Of a stretch of DNA of 64,000 nt, positions 17,816-28,569 are shown piece after piece. The stretch is from Roseovarius arcticus (GTDB taxonomy: Bacteria; Pseudomonadota; Alphaproteobacteria; Rhodobacterales; Rhodobacteraceae), in contig NZ_SZZN01000001.1 of assembly GCF_006125015.1 (NCBI RefSeq), positions 1,488,001 through 1,552,000 of the forward strand, read 5' to 3'. A program made the position numbers and the translations under genes. Within the stretch, counting starts at the first letter, position 1; the number at the start of each line of letters is the position of its first letter. The notes under the pieces were generated by a model. The model ran no database searches. It had not been told where the DNA came from and worked only from the letters and a program-made list of their open reading frames with translations.

Positions 17816-18259
17816 TCAACCCTTCTGCGCCAGATGCGCCAATAGCGCGTCCATGGCTAGCGGATAACCTGCCGCGCCAAAGCCGCAGATCACGCCCAAT
17901 GCGACCTTTGCGATGTAGCTGACGTGGCGAAACTCCTCGCGCGCGTGGATGTTCGACAGGTGCAGTTCAACCACCGGCAGCTCGACCGAGGCAATAGCAT
18001 CCATCAGCGCGATAGAAGTGTGCGTGTAGGCCCCCGCGTTCAGCACGATGCCCTGATGCACACCCTTGGCCGCGTGGATGTGGTCGATCAGCGCGCCTTC
18101 GCAGTTGCTTTGGGCGAACGCCATGTCGGCCCCGCGCGAGGAGGCATGACCGCGGCACATCGTCTCGATATCCGCGAGGGTCGAGTGGCCGTAAACCTCG
18201 GGCTGGCGCGTGCCCAGCAGGTTCAGGTTTGGCCCGTTCAGGATCAAGATCGAGGTCAT
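17816..18259 (-). CDS. aroQ: Type II 3-dehydroquinate dehydratase
   Basis: A 147-residue enzyme of the shikimate pathway that dehydrates 3-dehydroquinate. ILNGPNLNLLGTRQPEVYG (about 5-23) holds the catalytic Tyr, and AQSNCEGALIDHIH, LNAGAYTHTSIAL, ELHLSNIHAREEFRH and GFGAAGYPLAMDAL complete the family signature. Size matches the dodecameric type II class. It is the only other shikimate gene in the window besides the class II DAHP synthase at 42753-44117. Confidence 0.97.
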   Translation of the reverse strand: MTSILILNGPNLNLLGTRQPEVYGHSTLADIETMCRGHASSRGADMAFAQSNCEGALIDHIHAAKGVHQGIVLNAGAYTHTSIALMDAIASVELPVVELHLSNIHAREEFRHVSYIAKVALGVICGFGAAGYPLAMDALLAHLAQKG

Positions 18260-18319
18260 GGGATAGCTCCTTTGGCCACGGTTCTAGACCGCGCGCCGTG
18301 CCCCTGTCGAGAGGATGCG

Positions 18320-18976
18320 TTATTCAGCTGCCTGCCGCAGGCTGGTCATGAGGTAGTGAAACTTCTCGCCCTGCACAGCGACGTGCCCGCGCAGGGCATC
18401 AGCGGCGCCGGGCGCGTCGCCGCGCGTCAGGGCCGCGACGATGTCCACATGCTCGGCCATGGATTGCGCTAACCGGCCGCGCAGGCGGAGCTGTTGGCGC
18501 CGGAATGGGCGCAGGCGGCGGTGCAGGCGTAGCGCCTCGGCCCGCAGAAAGGCGTTGCCGGACTGCTCATAGATGATCTGGTGAAATCGCTCGTTTTCGA
18601 GGTAATAGGCGGCAGGGTCCTGCGCCGCGACAGCGCTTTGGCATTTTGTATTGGCGGCACGCAGATCGGCGAGCGCTGCGTCGCTGATGCGCAGGGCGGC
18701 GAGGCGCGCGGCGGCGGCCTCTAGCTCGGCCATGACCTCGAACATCTCCATCAGCTCAACGGGGCCGGGCTGGCGTACGAACACACCCCGGCGCGGGATC
18801 TGCGTGACCAGCCCCGACAGCGACAGCTTTTGCAGGGCCTCGCGGATTGGGGTGCGCGACACGCCAAACCGCTCGGCCAGCGCCGCCTCGTCCAGCCGAG
18901 CGCCGTCGCCATAGGTGCCGCCAAAGATCAACTCTTCAATCTCTTCTGCAATCATATCTGCGCGGCGCTTTTCCAT
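18320..18976 (-). CDS. matR: GntR-family regulator (FCD type), probable malonate operon repressor
   Basis: A 218-residue FadR-subfamily regulator: N-terminal winged HTH (ERFGVSRTPIREALQKLSLS) and C-terminal all-helical FCD domain with the metal-binding pattern of Asp/His residues (ENERFHQIIYEQSGN and SMAEHVDIVAAL and ALRGHV). It is divergent from the malonate transport and activation genes, as MatR is in rhizobia, and a perfect palindrome typical of FCD regulators lies in between. The role as malonate sensor is inferred from context. Confidence 0.88.
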   Translation of the reverse strand: MEKRRADMIAEEIEELIFGGTYGDGARLDEAALAERFGVSRTPIREALQKLSLSGLVTQIPRRGVFVRQPGPVELMEMFEVMAELEAAAARLAALRISDAALADLRAANTKCQSAVAAQDPAAYYLENERFHQIIYEQSGNAFLRAEALRLHRRLRPFRRQQLRLRGRLAQSMAEHVDIVAALTRGDAPGAADALRGHVAVQGEKFHYLMTSLRQAAE

Positions 18977-19023
18977 CGGGTCAGCTTAGCGCTCAGCTCA
19001 GTGCATGCAAAGATCAATTTGTT

Positions 19024-19033
19024 GTATACAAAG
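19024..19033. promoter_or_regulatory. TTGTATACAA palindrome, candidate MatR operator
   Basis: An exact 10-bp palindrome in the matR-matP divergent gap. Its form (TTGTATACAA) is the standard core of FadR/FCD GntR operators. A possible matP promoter, TTGACT at 19043, starts 9 bp after it, so bound repressor would cover the promoter. Confidence 0.7.
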
Positions 19034-19125
19034 TGATTGACTTGGAAAACATGGCCCGCCTAACCTGCACGCCAGGGTTCGGGGGACACCGGGCCAACAA
19101 GAATAACAGTCTGGGAGGACACACT

Positions 19126-20112
19126 ATGAAATCCATGCTCAAGGCCGCCGTCGCGGCAACAGCCCTTATGGCACTGGCGCCCGCCGCCTATGCGACCGAG
19201 CTGCGCCTGTCGCATCAGTGGTCCAACAATGACGTGCGCCACAAGGTTGCGCAGATCGTTGCGGATGAGGTAGCCGCCGCCGATGTGGATCTGGAGATCA
19301 AGATCTTCGGCTCCAAATCGCTGTTCAAGCCGCGCGAGCAATATAAGCCGCTGAGCCGGGGCCAGCTTGATATGACCGTCTTTCCGCTATCCTATGCAGG
19401 TGGCCAGCAGCCCAGCTTTAACCTGACGCTGATGCCGGGTTTGGTGAAAAACCATGACCATGCAGCGCGCCTTAATGCGAGCCCGTTTATGGACGCAATT
19501 GAGGCCAAGATGGCCGAGGATGACGTCATGACACTGGTGCACGGCTATCTGGCGGGCGGATTTGTTGGCAAGGATAAGTGCATCACCAAACCTGCCGACG
19601 TGGAAGGCCTGCAAACCCGCGCCGCCGGCAAAGCGTTTGAGCAGATGCTGGCCGGGGCAGGTGCGTCCATCGCATCAATGTCCAGCGCCGATATCTACAA
19701 TGCAATGCAAACGGGCGTTCTGAATGCGGCGAACACGTCATCTTCGTCCTTCGTCAGTTACCGCATTTACGAGCAGGTGGCCTGCTATACCCCAGCCGCC
19801 GAAGTGGCGCTGTGGTTCATGTATCAGCCCCTTTTGATGAACAAGTCCAAGTTTGAGAGCCTGACAGAAGAGCAGCAACAGGCGCTGCTTGATGGGTCGG
19901 CCAAAGCCGAGGCGTATTATCTGGAAGAGGCAAAAAAGCAGGACGCAGAGTCCGTCCAAGTCTTCCGCGATGCTGGTGTCGAGATCGCGACGATGACGCA
20001 GGATGATTTCAACGCTTGGCGCGAAATTGCCAAGACGACGTCCTACAAAAACTTTGTCGAGAACGTGCCGAATGGCCAGGAATTGCTGGACATGGCGCTG
20101 GCGGTCGAGTGA
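19126..20112 (+). CDS. matP: TRAP transporter solute-binding protein (malonate, DctP family)
   Basis: A 328-residue periplasmic binding protein with signal peptide MKSMLKAAVAATALMALAPAA and cleavage near AYA-TE. LRLSHQWSNNDVRHKVAQIV and GLQTRAAGKAFEQMLAG (the conserved Arg region that contacts a carboxylate) identify the DctP family. GGGAGG at 19114 sets the ATG at 19126. As first gene of the matPQMAB-type unit it should bind malonate. A strong hairpin follows it, before matQ, which may raise binding-protein mRNA relative to the permeases. Confidence 0.9.
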   Translation: MKSMLKAAVAATALMALAPAAYATELRLSHQWSNNDVRHKVAQIVADEVAAADVDLEIKIFGSKSLFKPREQYKPLSRGQLDMTVFPLSYAGGQQPSFNLTLMPGLVKNHDHAARLNASPFMDAIEAKMAEDDVMTLVHGYLAGGFVGKDKCITKPADVEGLQTRAAGKAFEQMLAGAGASIASMSSADIYNAMQTGVLNAANTSSSSFVSYRIYEQVACYTPAAEVALWFMYQPLLMNKSKFESLTEEQQQALLDGSAKAEAYYLEEAKKQDAESVQVFRDAGVEIATMTQDDFNAWREIAKTTSYKNFVENVPNGQELLDMALAVE

Positions 20113-20122
20113 TCTCGCCGGG

Positions 20123-20146
20123 GGCAGGGGCATGATTGCCCCTGCC
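20123..20146 (+). other. Strong intergenic hairpin between matP and matQ
   Basis: GGCAGGGGCA/TGCCCCTGCC, an exact 10-bp stem with loop TGAT, 11 bp after the matP stop. No T-run follows, so it is more likely an mRNA stabiliser or processing barrier than a terminator. It lies in the 168-bp gap between the binding protein and its permeases. Confidence 0.6.
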
Positions 20147-20280
20147 TAACACGCAATCTTAGCCAGACGGATAATTGCCCGCCGATAGGCGAAGGCGCTC
20201 GTTCGGCTGCATTGCCGCTGTTCGGACTATGACACCCCGCATATCCTAGCAACTTTAGACAACATTCAAGGGAGCGCGAC

Positions 20281-20829
20281 ATGGCCGGACAAGTAACGCA
20301 CCGCGTTGCCAGAACAGGCGACAACACATTTCTCAAGGTGGTTGCCGCCCTCTCAAACGTCGCAGGGTGGATATCGGCTGCAATGATCGTCGTTGCAGTT
20401 GGTATCACCTGCCAGATGATCTTTGTCCGCGCCGTCCTGAACCAGTCGACCATTTGGCAAACCGAGATGGTCGTCTATCTGATGATCGCCGCCACCCTGA
20501 TCGGCCTACCATATGTGCAACGCCTGCGCGGGCATGTGAATGTTGATCTGATCCCCATATCTTTGCCGCCGCGTGCGCGGTTTATCCTCGCTTGTTTCAC
20601 CCTCAGCCTCAGCGCCGCAGTCGTCGCCGTGATGCTCTATTACGGCTATGACTACTGGCATTTCGCGTGGGAGCGCGGCTGGCGATCTGACACAATCTGG
20701 GGCGTGCGGCTGTGGATTCCCTACATGTCGCTGCCTATCGGCTTTGGCCTCTTGCTGCTGCAACTTATCGCAGACCTCGTCGCCCTGATCCTCCGGATCG
20801 AGGCACCATTCGGATTGGAGGATACCTGA
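20281..20829 (+). CDS. matQ: TRAP transporter small permease (DctQ family)
   Basis: A 182-residue membrane protein with four helices. TIWQTEMVVYLMIAATLIGL is the DctQ signature, after an N-terminal helix ISAAMIVVAVGITCQMIFV. With the large subunit it makes the membrane part of a tripartite ATP-independent periplasmic transporter that imports the substrate with Na+. AGGGAGCG precedes the ATG. It overlaps matM by one base (TGATG at 20827-20831), so expression is coupled. Confidence 0.93.
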   Translation: MAGQVTHRVARTGDNTFLKVVAALSNVAGWISAAMIVVAVGITCQMIFVRAVLNQSTIWQTEMVVYLMIAATLIGLPYVQRLRGHVNVDLIPISLPPRARFILACFTLSLSAAVVAVMLYYGYDYWHFAWERGWRSDTIWGVRLWIPYMSLPIGFGLLLLQLIADLVALILRIEAPFGLEDT

Positions 20830-22145
20830 TGGACCCGCTGACGCTGGGCGCGCTTGTCGCGATTTGCACCATTGCAGTGCTGTTCTCTGGGGTGTCCGTT
20901 GCCCTTGGGCTGCTGATCGTCTCGGGCGGCTTTCTGGTCGCGTTTGACGGGATGCGCTCATTGGAGCTGATGCCTGAAATCTTCTTTAGCAAGCTTGATA
21001 GCTTTGCCCTGCTTAGCATTCCGATGTTTATCATCATGGGCGCATCAATTGCATCCACACGGGCGGGCGCGGACCTTTATGAGGCGCTGGAGCGGTGGCT
21101 AACCCGCATCCCCGGCGGTCTGGTGATCTCAAACCTTGGCGCTTGCGCACTCTTTGCCGCCATGTCCGGCTCCAGCCCTGCGACCTGCGCGGCGATTGGC
21201 AAGATGGGCATCCCCGAGATGCGCAAGCGCGGCTATCCCGACGGTGTGGCCGCAGGCAGCATCGCGGCGGGCGGCACGCTGGGCATCCTTATCCCGCCGT
21301 CCGTCACCATGATCGTCTACGGCATCGCGACCGAAACCTCGATCGGGCGCCTGTTCTTGGCCGGCGTGATTCCGGGGTTGCTGCTGGTCACACTCTTCAT
21401 GGCATGGTCGCTCTATTCCACTTGGAAATCGGGCAATGCTGAGGTGCTCACCGCTGGCAGCTACACGTGGAAGCAGAAGTTTGAAATCCTGCCGCGCGTG
21501 ATCCCCTTTCTCATCATCATTCTTGGCGTGCTTTATGCTATGTATGGCGGTATCGCGACTCCGTCCGAAACGGCGGCTGTCGGTGCGTTGCTGTGTATCG
21601 TCATCGCCATGCTTATCTACAAACTATGGAGCCCTGTCGGCCTATGGCTGATCCTGCGCGACTCGACGCGCGAGTCTGTGATGATCCTCTTTATCATCGC
21701 CGCCGCAGGCGTATTTTCCTACATGCTCAGCAGTCTGTTCATTACGCAGTCCATCGCGGAATGGATCGGCACACTGGACGTGAACCGGTGGGTTTTGATG
21801 GGCGCGATCAACCTCTTCTTGCTGGTTGCGGGCTTCTTTTTGCCGCCCGTCGCCGTGATCTTGATGGCAGCCCCGATCCTTATGCCGATTATCACCATTG
21901 CGGGGTTCGATCCGATCTGGTTCGCGGTGGTCCTGACTATCAACATGGAAATCGGTCTGATCAGCCCGCCCGTTGGCCTGAACCTATATGTCATCAACGG
22001 CATTGCGCCCGACATCTCGCTCAAGACGATCCTTATGGGCTCGCTGCCGTTCGTGGGCTGCATGGTGCTGGCCATCATCCTTCTGTGCGTGTTCCCCAGC
22101 CTTGCTACTTGGCTGCCTGACTATGTGATGGGCACCGCGATATGA
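20829..22145 (+). CDS. matM: TRAP transporter large permease (DctM family)
   Basis: A 438-residue, about 12-helix membrane protein. PMFIIMGASIASTRAGADLY, GSSPATCAAIGKMGIPEM and GGTLGILIPPSVTMIVYGIA are the conserved DctM blocks; the last repeats as PILMPIITIAGFDPIWFAVV near the C-terminus. The start at 20829 is fixed by overlap with matQ. The end overlaps matA by 4 bp (ATGA at 22142). Confidence 0.95.
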   Translation: MDPLTLGALVAICTIAVLFSGVSVALGLLIVSGGFLVAFDGMRSLELMPEIFFSKLDSFALLSIPMFIIMGASIASTRAGADLYEALERWLTRIPGGLVISNLGACALFAAMSGSSPATCAAIGKMGIPEMRKRGYPDGVAAGSIAAGGTLGILIPPSVTMIVYGIATETSIGRLFLAGVIPGLLLVTLFMAWSLYSTWKSGNAEVLTAGSYTWKQKFEILPRVIPFLIIILGVLYAMYGGIATPSETAAVGALLCIVIAMLIYKLWSPVGLWLILRDSTRESVMILFIIAAAGVFSYMLSSLFITQSIAEWIGTLDVNRWVLMGAINLFLLVAGFFLPPVAVILMAAPILMPIITIAGFDPIWFAVVLTINMEIGLISPPVGLNLYVINGIAPDISLKTILMGSLPFVGCMVLAIILLCVFPSLATWLPDYVMGTAI

Positions 22146-23437
22146 CCGTCCTCAGCGATCTTCTGGCCTCGGTTTTTGAGCGGGGCGCAAACGCGGCCAA
22201 GCGCGGCGACTGGAGCCGCAGGCCGGTCAAGGAACTGGCAGACGCTCTGGTCAGCGCCCAAGGAGAAATTTCCGGATCGCTGCTGGCCGAGCAGATATTG
22301 GCGCGGTACCGGGCCGAGGATGATGCGGCAAAGCTGGCGTTCTTCCATCACCTTGCGGGCGCGATGAATGTTGACCCTGCCGCCGCGCGCAGCGCTCTTG
22401 ATGCCTACGAATCCACGCCGTCGCGCGCCAGCTACCGCGCGTTCCTGACCGCGACCGAGCCACCGAGGCAGGAGCTAATTCGCCGCCTCAATCGGATGCC
22501 GGGCGCGACCGGCGCATTGGTTGAAATGCGTGCCGACCTCTTGCGTCTGGGCCGCGGCGAGCCCGAGCTGGAGGCGCTGGATCTGGATTTTCGCCACCTG
22601 TTTGCGTCGTGGTTCAATCGCGGCTTTCTGGTGCTGCGCCGCATCACTTGGGATACGCCCGCTAACATTCTGGAGAAAATCATCGCCTATGAGGCGGTTC
22701 ATGCCATCGACAGCTGGGATGATCTGCGCCGCAGGGTGCAACCCGAGGACAGGCGCTGTTTCGCATTTTTCCACCCTGCTATGCCGGACGAGCCGCTGAT
22801 ATTCGTCGAGGTCGCGCTGACGCGCGGTATTCCCGGCGCGGTGCAGCCACTGCTCGTGGAGGGGCGCGAAGCGTTGAGCGCAAGTGCCGCCGATACTGCC
22901 GTCTTCTATTCCATTTCGAACTGCCAGTCGGGGCTTGCCGGCATGTCATTCGGGAATTCGTTGATCAAGCAGGTCGCCGGTGATCTATCGGGCGAGTTGC
23001 CAAACATCGCGCGCTTTGTCACGCTGTCGCCCGTTCCCGGCCTGATGAATTGGATAAAGTCCGAGGGAATTGATGCGAAGGCCACCGATTTGCCCGGCCT
23101 CGCGGCGCATTACTTGCTGAACGCCAAAGGGCGCGGCACTGCACCGCTGGACCCGGTTGCGCGGTTTCATCTGGGCAACGGGGCGATCATTCATGCCTTG
23201 CACGCCGATGCCGATCTGTCCGACAAGGGCCGCGCGCAGTCGGGCGGCGTTATGGTTAACTACCTCTATGATCTGCGCCGTACGGCCGAACGGCATGAGG
23301 CATTTGCAGATAGCGGGGCCATCGCCGCGACGAGCGGCGTGAAGTCACTTGCCGCAAGTGGTGAGAAAACGCTGGCCGCTAGCAAGGAAAAAAGTACCGA
23401 AAATCCTACCCCGACCAAGACGGCCAAAGGAACCTGA
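22142..23437 (+). CDS. matA: Malonyl-CoA decarboxylase
   Basis: A 431-residue cytoplasmic enzyme that converts malonyl-CoA to acetyl-CoA and CO2. The helical N-terminal domain with FFHHLAGAMNVDPAAARSAL is followed by the GNAT-like catalytic domain: RRCFAFFHPAMPDEPLIFVE, FYSISNCQSGLAGMSFGNSL, FVTLSPVPGLMNWIKSE and HYLLNAKGRGTAPLDPVARF HLGNG in sequence order. The last 40 residues are a low-complexity Lys/Ser/Thr tail with SLAASGEKTLAASKEKS, not part of the fold. With MatB it feeds malonate into central metabolism. It overlaps matM. Confidence 0.95.
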   Translation: MTVLSDLLASVFERGANAAKRGDWSRRPVKELADALVSAQGEISGSLLAEQILARYRAEDDAAKLAFFHHLAGAMNVDPAAARSALDAYESTPSRASYRAFLTATEPPRQELIRRLNRMPGATGALVEMRADLLRLGRGEPELEALDLDFRHLFASWFNRGFLVLRRITWDTPANILEKIIAYEAVHAIDSWDDLRRRVQPEDRRCFAFFHPAMPDEPLIFVEVALTRGIPGAVQPLLVEGREALSASAADTAVFYSISNCQSGLAGMSFGNSLIKQVAGDLSGELPNIARFVTLSPVPGLMNWIKSEGIDAKATDLPGLAAHYLLNAKGRGTAPLDPVARFHLGNGAIIHALHADADLSDKGRAQSGGVMVNYLYDLRRTAERHEAFADSGAIAATSGVKSLAASGEKTLAASKEKSTENPTPTKTAKGT

Positions 23438-23440
23438 GCC

Positions 23441-24958
23441 ATGGCAAACCCCCTTTATGACACGCTGCTTGGCCGCCACGCAGGCAAGGATACGACGTTC
23501 CTGATCCTGCCGGACGGCGCCCGCATCACACATGCGGAATTCCTCGTCACCGCCGCACGCATAGCCGGGTACCTGACGTCGCTGGGGCTGTCGCCGGGCG
23601 ACCGCCTTGCCGCGCAGGTGGCCAAATCACCCGAGGCGCTTGCCCTCTATGCGGCGTGCGTACAGGCGGGCGTGATTTTTCTGCCGCTGAATAGCGCCTA
23701 CACGGCTAGCGAAGTCACGTATTTCGTCGAAGATTCGGGCGCCGCGCTGGTCGTATGCGACAGCGCCGTATCTGCGGATCTCGCACCAATTGCTGAAAAA
23801 CTTGGCGCGCAACTGGCCACGCTGAATGCGGACGGGACCGGGACGCTGATGGACGGGGCTGCAGGGCAGGGCAGCGCGTATCCGACCGTGGACCGCAGCG
23901 AGGACGATCTGGCCGCGCTTCTATACACGTCCGGCACGACGGGCCGGTCAAAGGGCGCGATGCTGAGCCAGAAAAACCTGCTGAGCAACACAGAAGTCCT
24001 GTCGGATGAGTGGCGGTTTACGGACAACGACGTGCTGATCCACTGCCTCCCGATTTTTCACACCCACGGCCTGTTTGTAGCGACGAACACAACGCTTTTG
24101 GCGGGCGGCGCAATGATCTTTTTGCCGAAATTCGATGTGGACGCTGTGTTGCACCACTTGCCCAATGCGACTTCGATGATGGGCGTGCCGACGTTTTACA
24201 CCCGGCTGCTTGATGATCCGCGTTTTGACCGTAACGCGGCGCAGCATATGCGCCTCTTCACCTCTGGCAGCGCGCCTTTGCTGGCCGAGACGCATGAAAA
24301 GTTCAGCGCGCGCACAGGCCACGCGATCCTTGAGCGGTATGGCATGACCGAGACGAATATGAACACGTCGAACCCCTATGATGGCGACCGCCGTGCCGGG
24401 ACTGTCGGATTTCCGCTGCCCGGCGTCGAATTGAAAGTGACTGATCCGGCCACCGGCGCAGACCTGCCCCAAGGCGAGGTTGGCCAGCTAGAGGTGCGCG
24501 GTGACAACGTCTTTCTGGGGTACTGGCAGATGCCGGAAAAAACCGCAGAGGAGTTGCGCAGCAATGGCTTCTTTATCACTGGCGATCTGGGAAAGATCGA
24601 CGACGACGGTTATGTCCACATCGTTGGGCGCGGCAAGGACCTGATCATCTCGGGCGGCTATAACATCTACCCCAAAGAGATAGAGTTGGTGCTGGACGAG
24701 CAGCCCGGCGTGCTGGAAAGCGCCGTGATCGGCGTTCCACATCCAGATTTTGGTGAAACGGTCGTGGGCGTTCTGGTGGCGGAGCCCGGCCAGACGCCGG
24801 ACGCGGACGCCATCATGGCCGCAGCCGCCACGGCGTTGGCGCGTTTCAAGCATCCTCGCAAGCTGATCGTGCTGGACGAATTGCCGCGTAATACGATGGG
24901 CAAAGTGCAAAAGAATATTCTGCGCGAGCGATATGGCAATCTGTTCAAGGACGGCTGA
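23441..24958 (+). CDS. matB: Malonyl-CoA synthetase (malonate-CoA ligase)
   Basis: A 505-residue ANL-superfamily adenylating enzyme. The P-loop reads YTSGTTGRSKGAM (about 164-176), followed by ERYGMTETNMNTSNPYDGDR, GDLGKIDDDGYVHIVGRGKD and the C-terminal catalytic Lys region LPRNTMGKVQKN. The ERYGMTETxMxTSNPY block is typical of malonyl-CoA synthetases. It makes malonyl-CoA from malonate, CoA and ATP; matA then decarboxylates it. It starts 3 bp after matA and ends the operon. Confidence 0.95.
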   Translation: MANPLYDTLLGRHAGKDTTFLILPDGARITHAEFLVTAARIAGYLTSLGLSPGDRLAAQVAKSPEALALYAACVQAGVIFLPLNSAYTASEVTYFVEDSGAALVVCDSAVSADLAPIAEKLGAQLATLNADGTGTLMDGAAGQGSAYPTVDRSEDDLAALLYTSGTTGRSKGAMLSQKNLLSNTEVLSDEWRFTDNDVLIHCLPIFHTHGLFVATNTTLLAGGAMIFLPKFDVDAVLHHLPNATSMMGVPTFYTRLLDDPRFDRNAAQHMRLFTSGSAPLLAETHEKFSARTGHAILERYGMTETNMNTSNPYDGDRRAGTVGFPLPGVELKVTDPATGADLPQGEVGQLEVRGDNVFLGYWQMPEKTAEELRSNGFFITGDLGKIDDDGYVHIVGRGKDLIISGGYNIYPKEIELVLDEQPGVLESAVIGVPHPDFGETVVGVLVAEPGQTPDADAIMAAAATALARFKHPRKLIVLDELPRNTMGKVQKNILRERYGNLFKDG

Positions 24959-25004
24959 CACGCTTGCGCTGCGCTGCGCTATGGTGAAAACTCAAATCAG
25001 CGCG

Positions 25005-25025
25005 GCTATCACAAACCGTGATAGC
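25005..25025 (+). terminator. Hairpin after the malonate operon (weak terminator)
   Basis: Exact 8-bp stem GCTATCAC/GTGATAGC with loop AAACC, 47 bp after matB. Only a short T-run (GGATTTC) follows, so termination may be partial. Confidence 0.5.
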
Positions 25026-25055
25026 GGATTTCGCCATGCCTGATTGCGCGGATAG

Positions 25056-26704
<1,649 letters not shown>

Positions 26705-26724
26705 TCCATTACGATGATGATCAT

Positions 26725-26759
26725 GCTGGCCGCGCGGGCGAACGCGCGGCCAGCTTTTT
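26725..26759 (+). terminator. Strong hairpin with T-run between TRAP binding-protein and permease genes
   Basis: 11-bp stem GCTGGCCGCGC/GCGCGGCCAGC, loop GGGCGAAC, then TTTTT. It sits 20 bp after the binding-protein stop and just before the small permease, so it probably acts as an attenuator that makes the binding protein more abundant than the permeases. Confidence 0.8.
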
Positions 26760-26773
26760 AGTGCGGGGGCAGA

Positions 26774-27310
26774 GTGCTGCACAAGGTTTCACATGGTTGG
26801 GCGCGGCTTGAGATGGCAGTCGCCGCTATTCTGGCGGTGGCGATCACGTGCCTTGTGCTGCTCAACGTCGTGACCCGCGCGATGAGTGCGTCGATCTTTT
26901 GGGTCGATGAGGCCGCGATCATGGCGATGACGTGGATGACATTCCTCGCTGCGTCTGCCGCTGTACATTTTGGCCACTCTGTCAGTGTGACGCTCTTTAC
27001 TGACATGTTGCCATCGGGCGCCGCCCACGCTGCGCGGCGGGCAGTCGATGTCATCGTCCTGACCTTTGCCGCGCTGATGCTATGGTTCTGTTGGCGTTGG
27101 TTCCTGCCTCTGGACCTTTTGCGCGCTGGTCTCGATACCACGGCGTTCCAAGGCGAGACCTTCAATTTCATCTATGCGGAGCCGACCCTGACGCTGGGCA
27201 TCCGTAAATTCTGGCTATGGCTGATCATGCCGATCTTTGCGCTTGGTCTGACGCTGCACGCCATTGCCAACATTGCGCGGCCATGGACACCGGGCAGGGT
27301 ACTGCCATGA
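26774..27310 (+). CDS. TRAP transporter small permease (DctQ family), second system
   Basis: A 178-residue, four-helix membrane protein starting at GTG 26774. ASIFWVDEAAIMAMTWMTFL is the DctQ signature and HFGHSVSVTLFTDMLP follows. It overlaps the large permease by 4 bp (ATGA at 27307). Confidence 0.9.
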   Translation: MLHKVSHGWARLEMAVAAILAVAITCLVLLNVVTRAMSASIFWVDEAAIMAMTWMTFLAASAAVHFGHSVSVTLFTDMLPSGAAHAARRAVDVIVLTFAALMLWFCWRWFLPLDLLRAGLDTTAFQGETFNFIYAEPTLTLGIRKFWLWLIMPIFALGLTLHAIANIARPWTPGRVLP

Positions 27311-28569
27311 CGGCGCTGCTGTTTCTGTTGCTGCTTTTCGGCGCGGTTCCGATCTCGATCGTGCTGGCGATGACGGCGATGAGCTATATCTGGCAGTCAG
27401 ATAACACCGTCCTTTTTGACAGCTTTGCCCAGCAAATGTTTGCGGGCACCGAAAATTACGGCCTGCTTGCCATCCCGCTCTTTATGCTAACCGGCGAATT
27501 GATGAACGAGGGCGGCATGACCAAGCGGCTGATCAACGCCGCGCGCGTTCTGGTCGGTGGATTTCGCGGCGGGCTGGTCTGGATCAACCTTCTGGCCAAC
27601 ATGTTCATGGCTGCGATCATCGGCTCTGCCGTCAGCCAGATCGCGGTAATGAGCCGCGCGATGGTGCCTGCGATGGAAAAGGAGGGCTATGACCGGGGTT
27701 TTGCCGCCGCCACCACGGCGGCGGGCGGCCTGCTGGCCCCGGTTATTCCACCCTCGATGCTCTTTGTGATCTATGGCGTTCTGGCGCAGATCCCCATCGG
27801 TGATATGTTTCTGGCGGGCATTATCCCCGGTCTGTTGATGGCTGTTAGCTTCTTTGTGGTCGTCACGCTGATCGGCCTTGCCGCCAATTTCCCCAAGGGG
27901 CAATGGATGAGCGCCGGGGACGCGGGCCGTGCCTTGCTGGCCTGCCTGCCGGCCGCGTTGATCCCAATCGCGATCATCGGCGGCATCGTCATGGGCATCG
28001 CCACCCCGACCGAGAGCGCAGCGGTCGCATCGCTGATCGCCTTCCTCATCGGTTGGCTGGTCTACCGCGAGTTGAAGCCGTCACATCTGGCCGCGCTGTT
28101 CCTGCGTACGGCGCAAAACGCGTCGATGGTGATCTTTATGGTCGCCGCCGCCAACGTCTTTGGCTGGGTCGTGATCTATGAGGCGATACCGCAGAAACTG
28201 GCCGCGCTGATTACGTCAATGACGTCCGATCCGTTCGTCTTCCTGCTAATAGTCATGGGCGCGCTCTTGCTCGTCGGGATGCTAATCGATGGGATCGCGG
28301 CGCTGATCCTCGTCACGCCGATCCTTTTGCCCATCGCGACTGGCGACTACGGCATAAGCCCGTTCCAATTCGGCGTGGTCATCAGCATCAATCTGGCGCT
28401 GGGGCTGCTGACGCCGCCGGTGGGCGTCGGTCTGTATATCGCCGCCTCGATGAGCGATGTGAAGGCAACGGCGATCTTTGCCGCGCTCTGGCCATTCTTG
28501 ATCGCGGTTTTGTTGGTGCTGCTGGCCGTTTGCTACTTTCCGTCTCTGTCGCTGATACTGCTGGGTTGA
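27307..28569 (+). CDS. TRAP transporter large permease (DctM family), second system
   Basis: A 420-residue polytopic membrane protein. IPLFMLTGELMNEGGMTKRL, NMFMAAIIGSAVSQIAVMSR and LLAPVIPPSMLFVIYGVLAQ are the DctM blocks. The start is set by the overlap with the small permease. Its last 37 bp overlap, in the opposite direction, the end of the LysR gene, so the two transcripts converge inside coding sequence. Confidence 0.94.
   Translation: MTALLFLLLLFGAVPISIVLAMTAMSYIWQSDNTVLFDSFAQQMFAGTENYGLLAIPLFMLTGELMNEGGMTKRLINAARVLVGGFRGGLVWINLLANMFMAAIIGSAVSQIAVMSRAMVPAMEKEGYDRGFAAATTAAGGLLAPVIPPSMLFVIYGVLAQIPIGDMFLAGIIPGLLMAVSFFVVVTLIGLAANFPKGQWMSAGDAGRALLACLPAALIPIAIIGGIVMGIATPTESAAVASLIAFLIGWLVYRELKPSHLAALFLRTAQNASMVIFMVAAANVFGWVVIYEAIPQKLAALITSMTSDPFVFLLIVMGALLLVGMLIDGIAALILVTPILLPIATGDYGISPFQFGVVISINLALGLLTPPVGVGLYIAASMSDVKATAIFAALWPFLIAVLLVLLAVCYFPSLSLILLG

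Noticed and set aside
24965-24980. Tandem GCGCT triplet repeat after matB
   Set aside because: Only three short units; common in high-GC DNA and without any associated structure.
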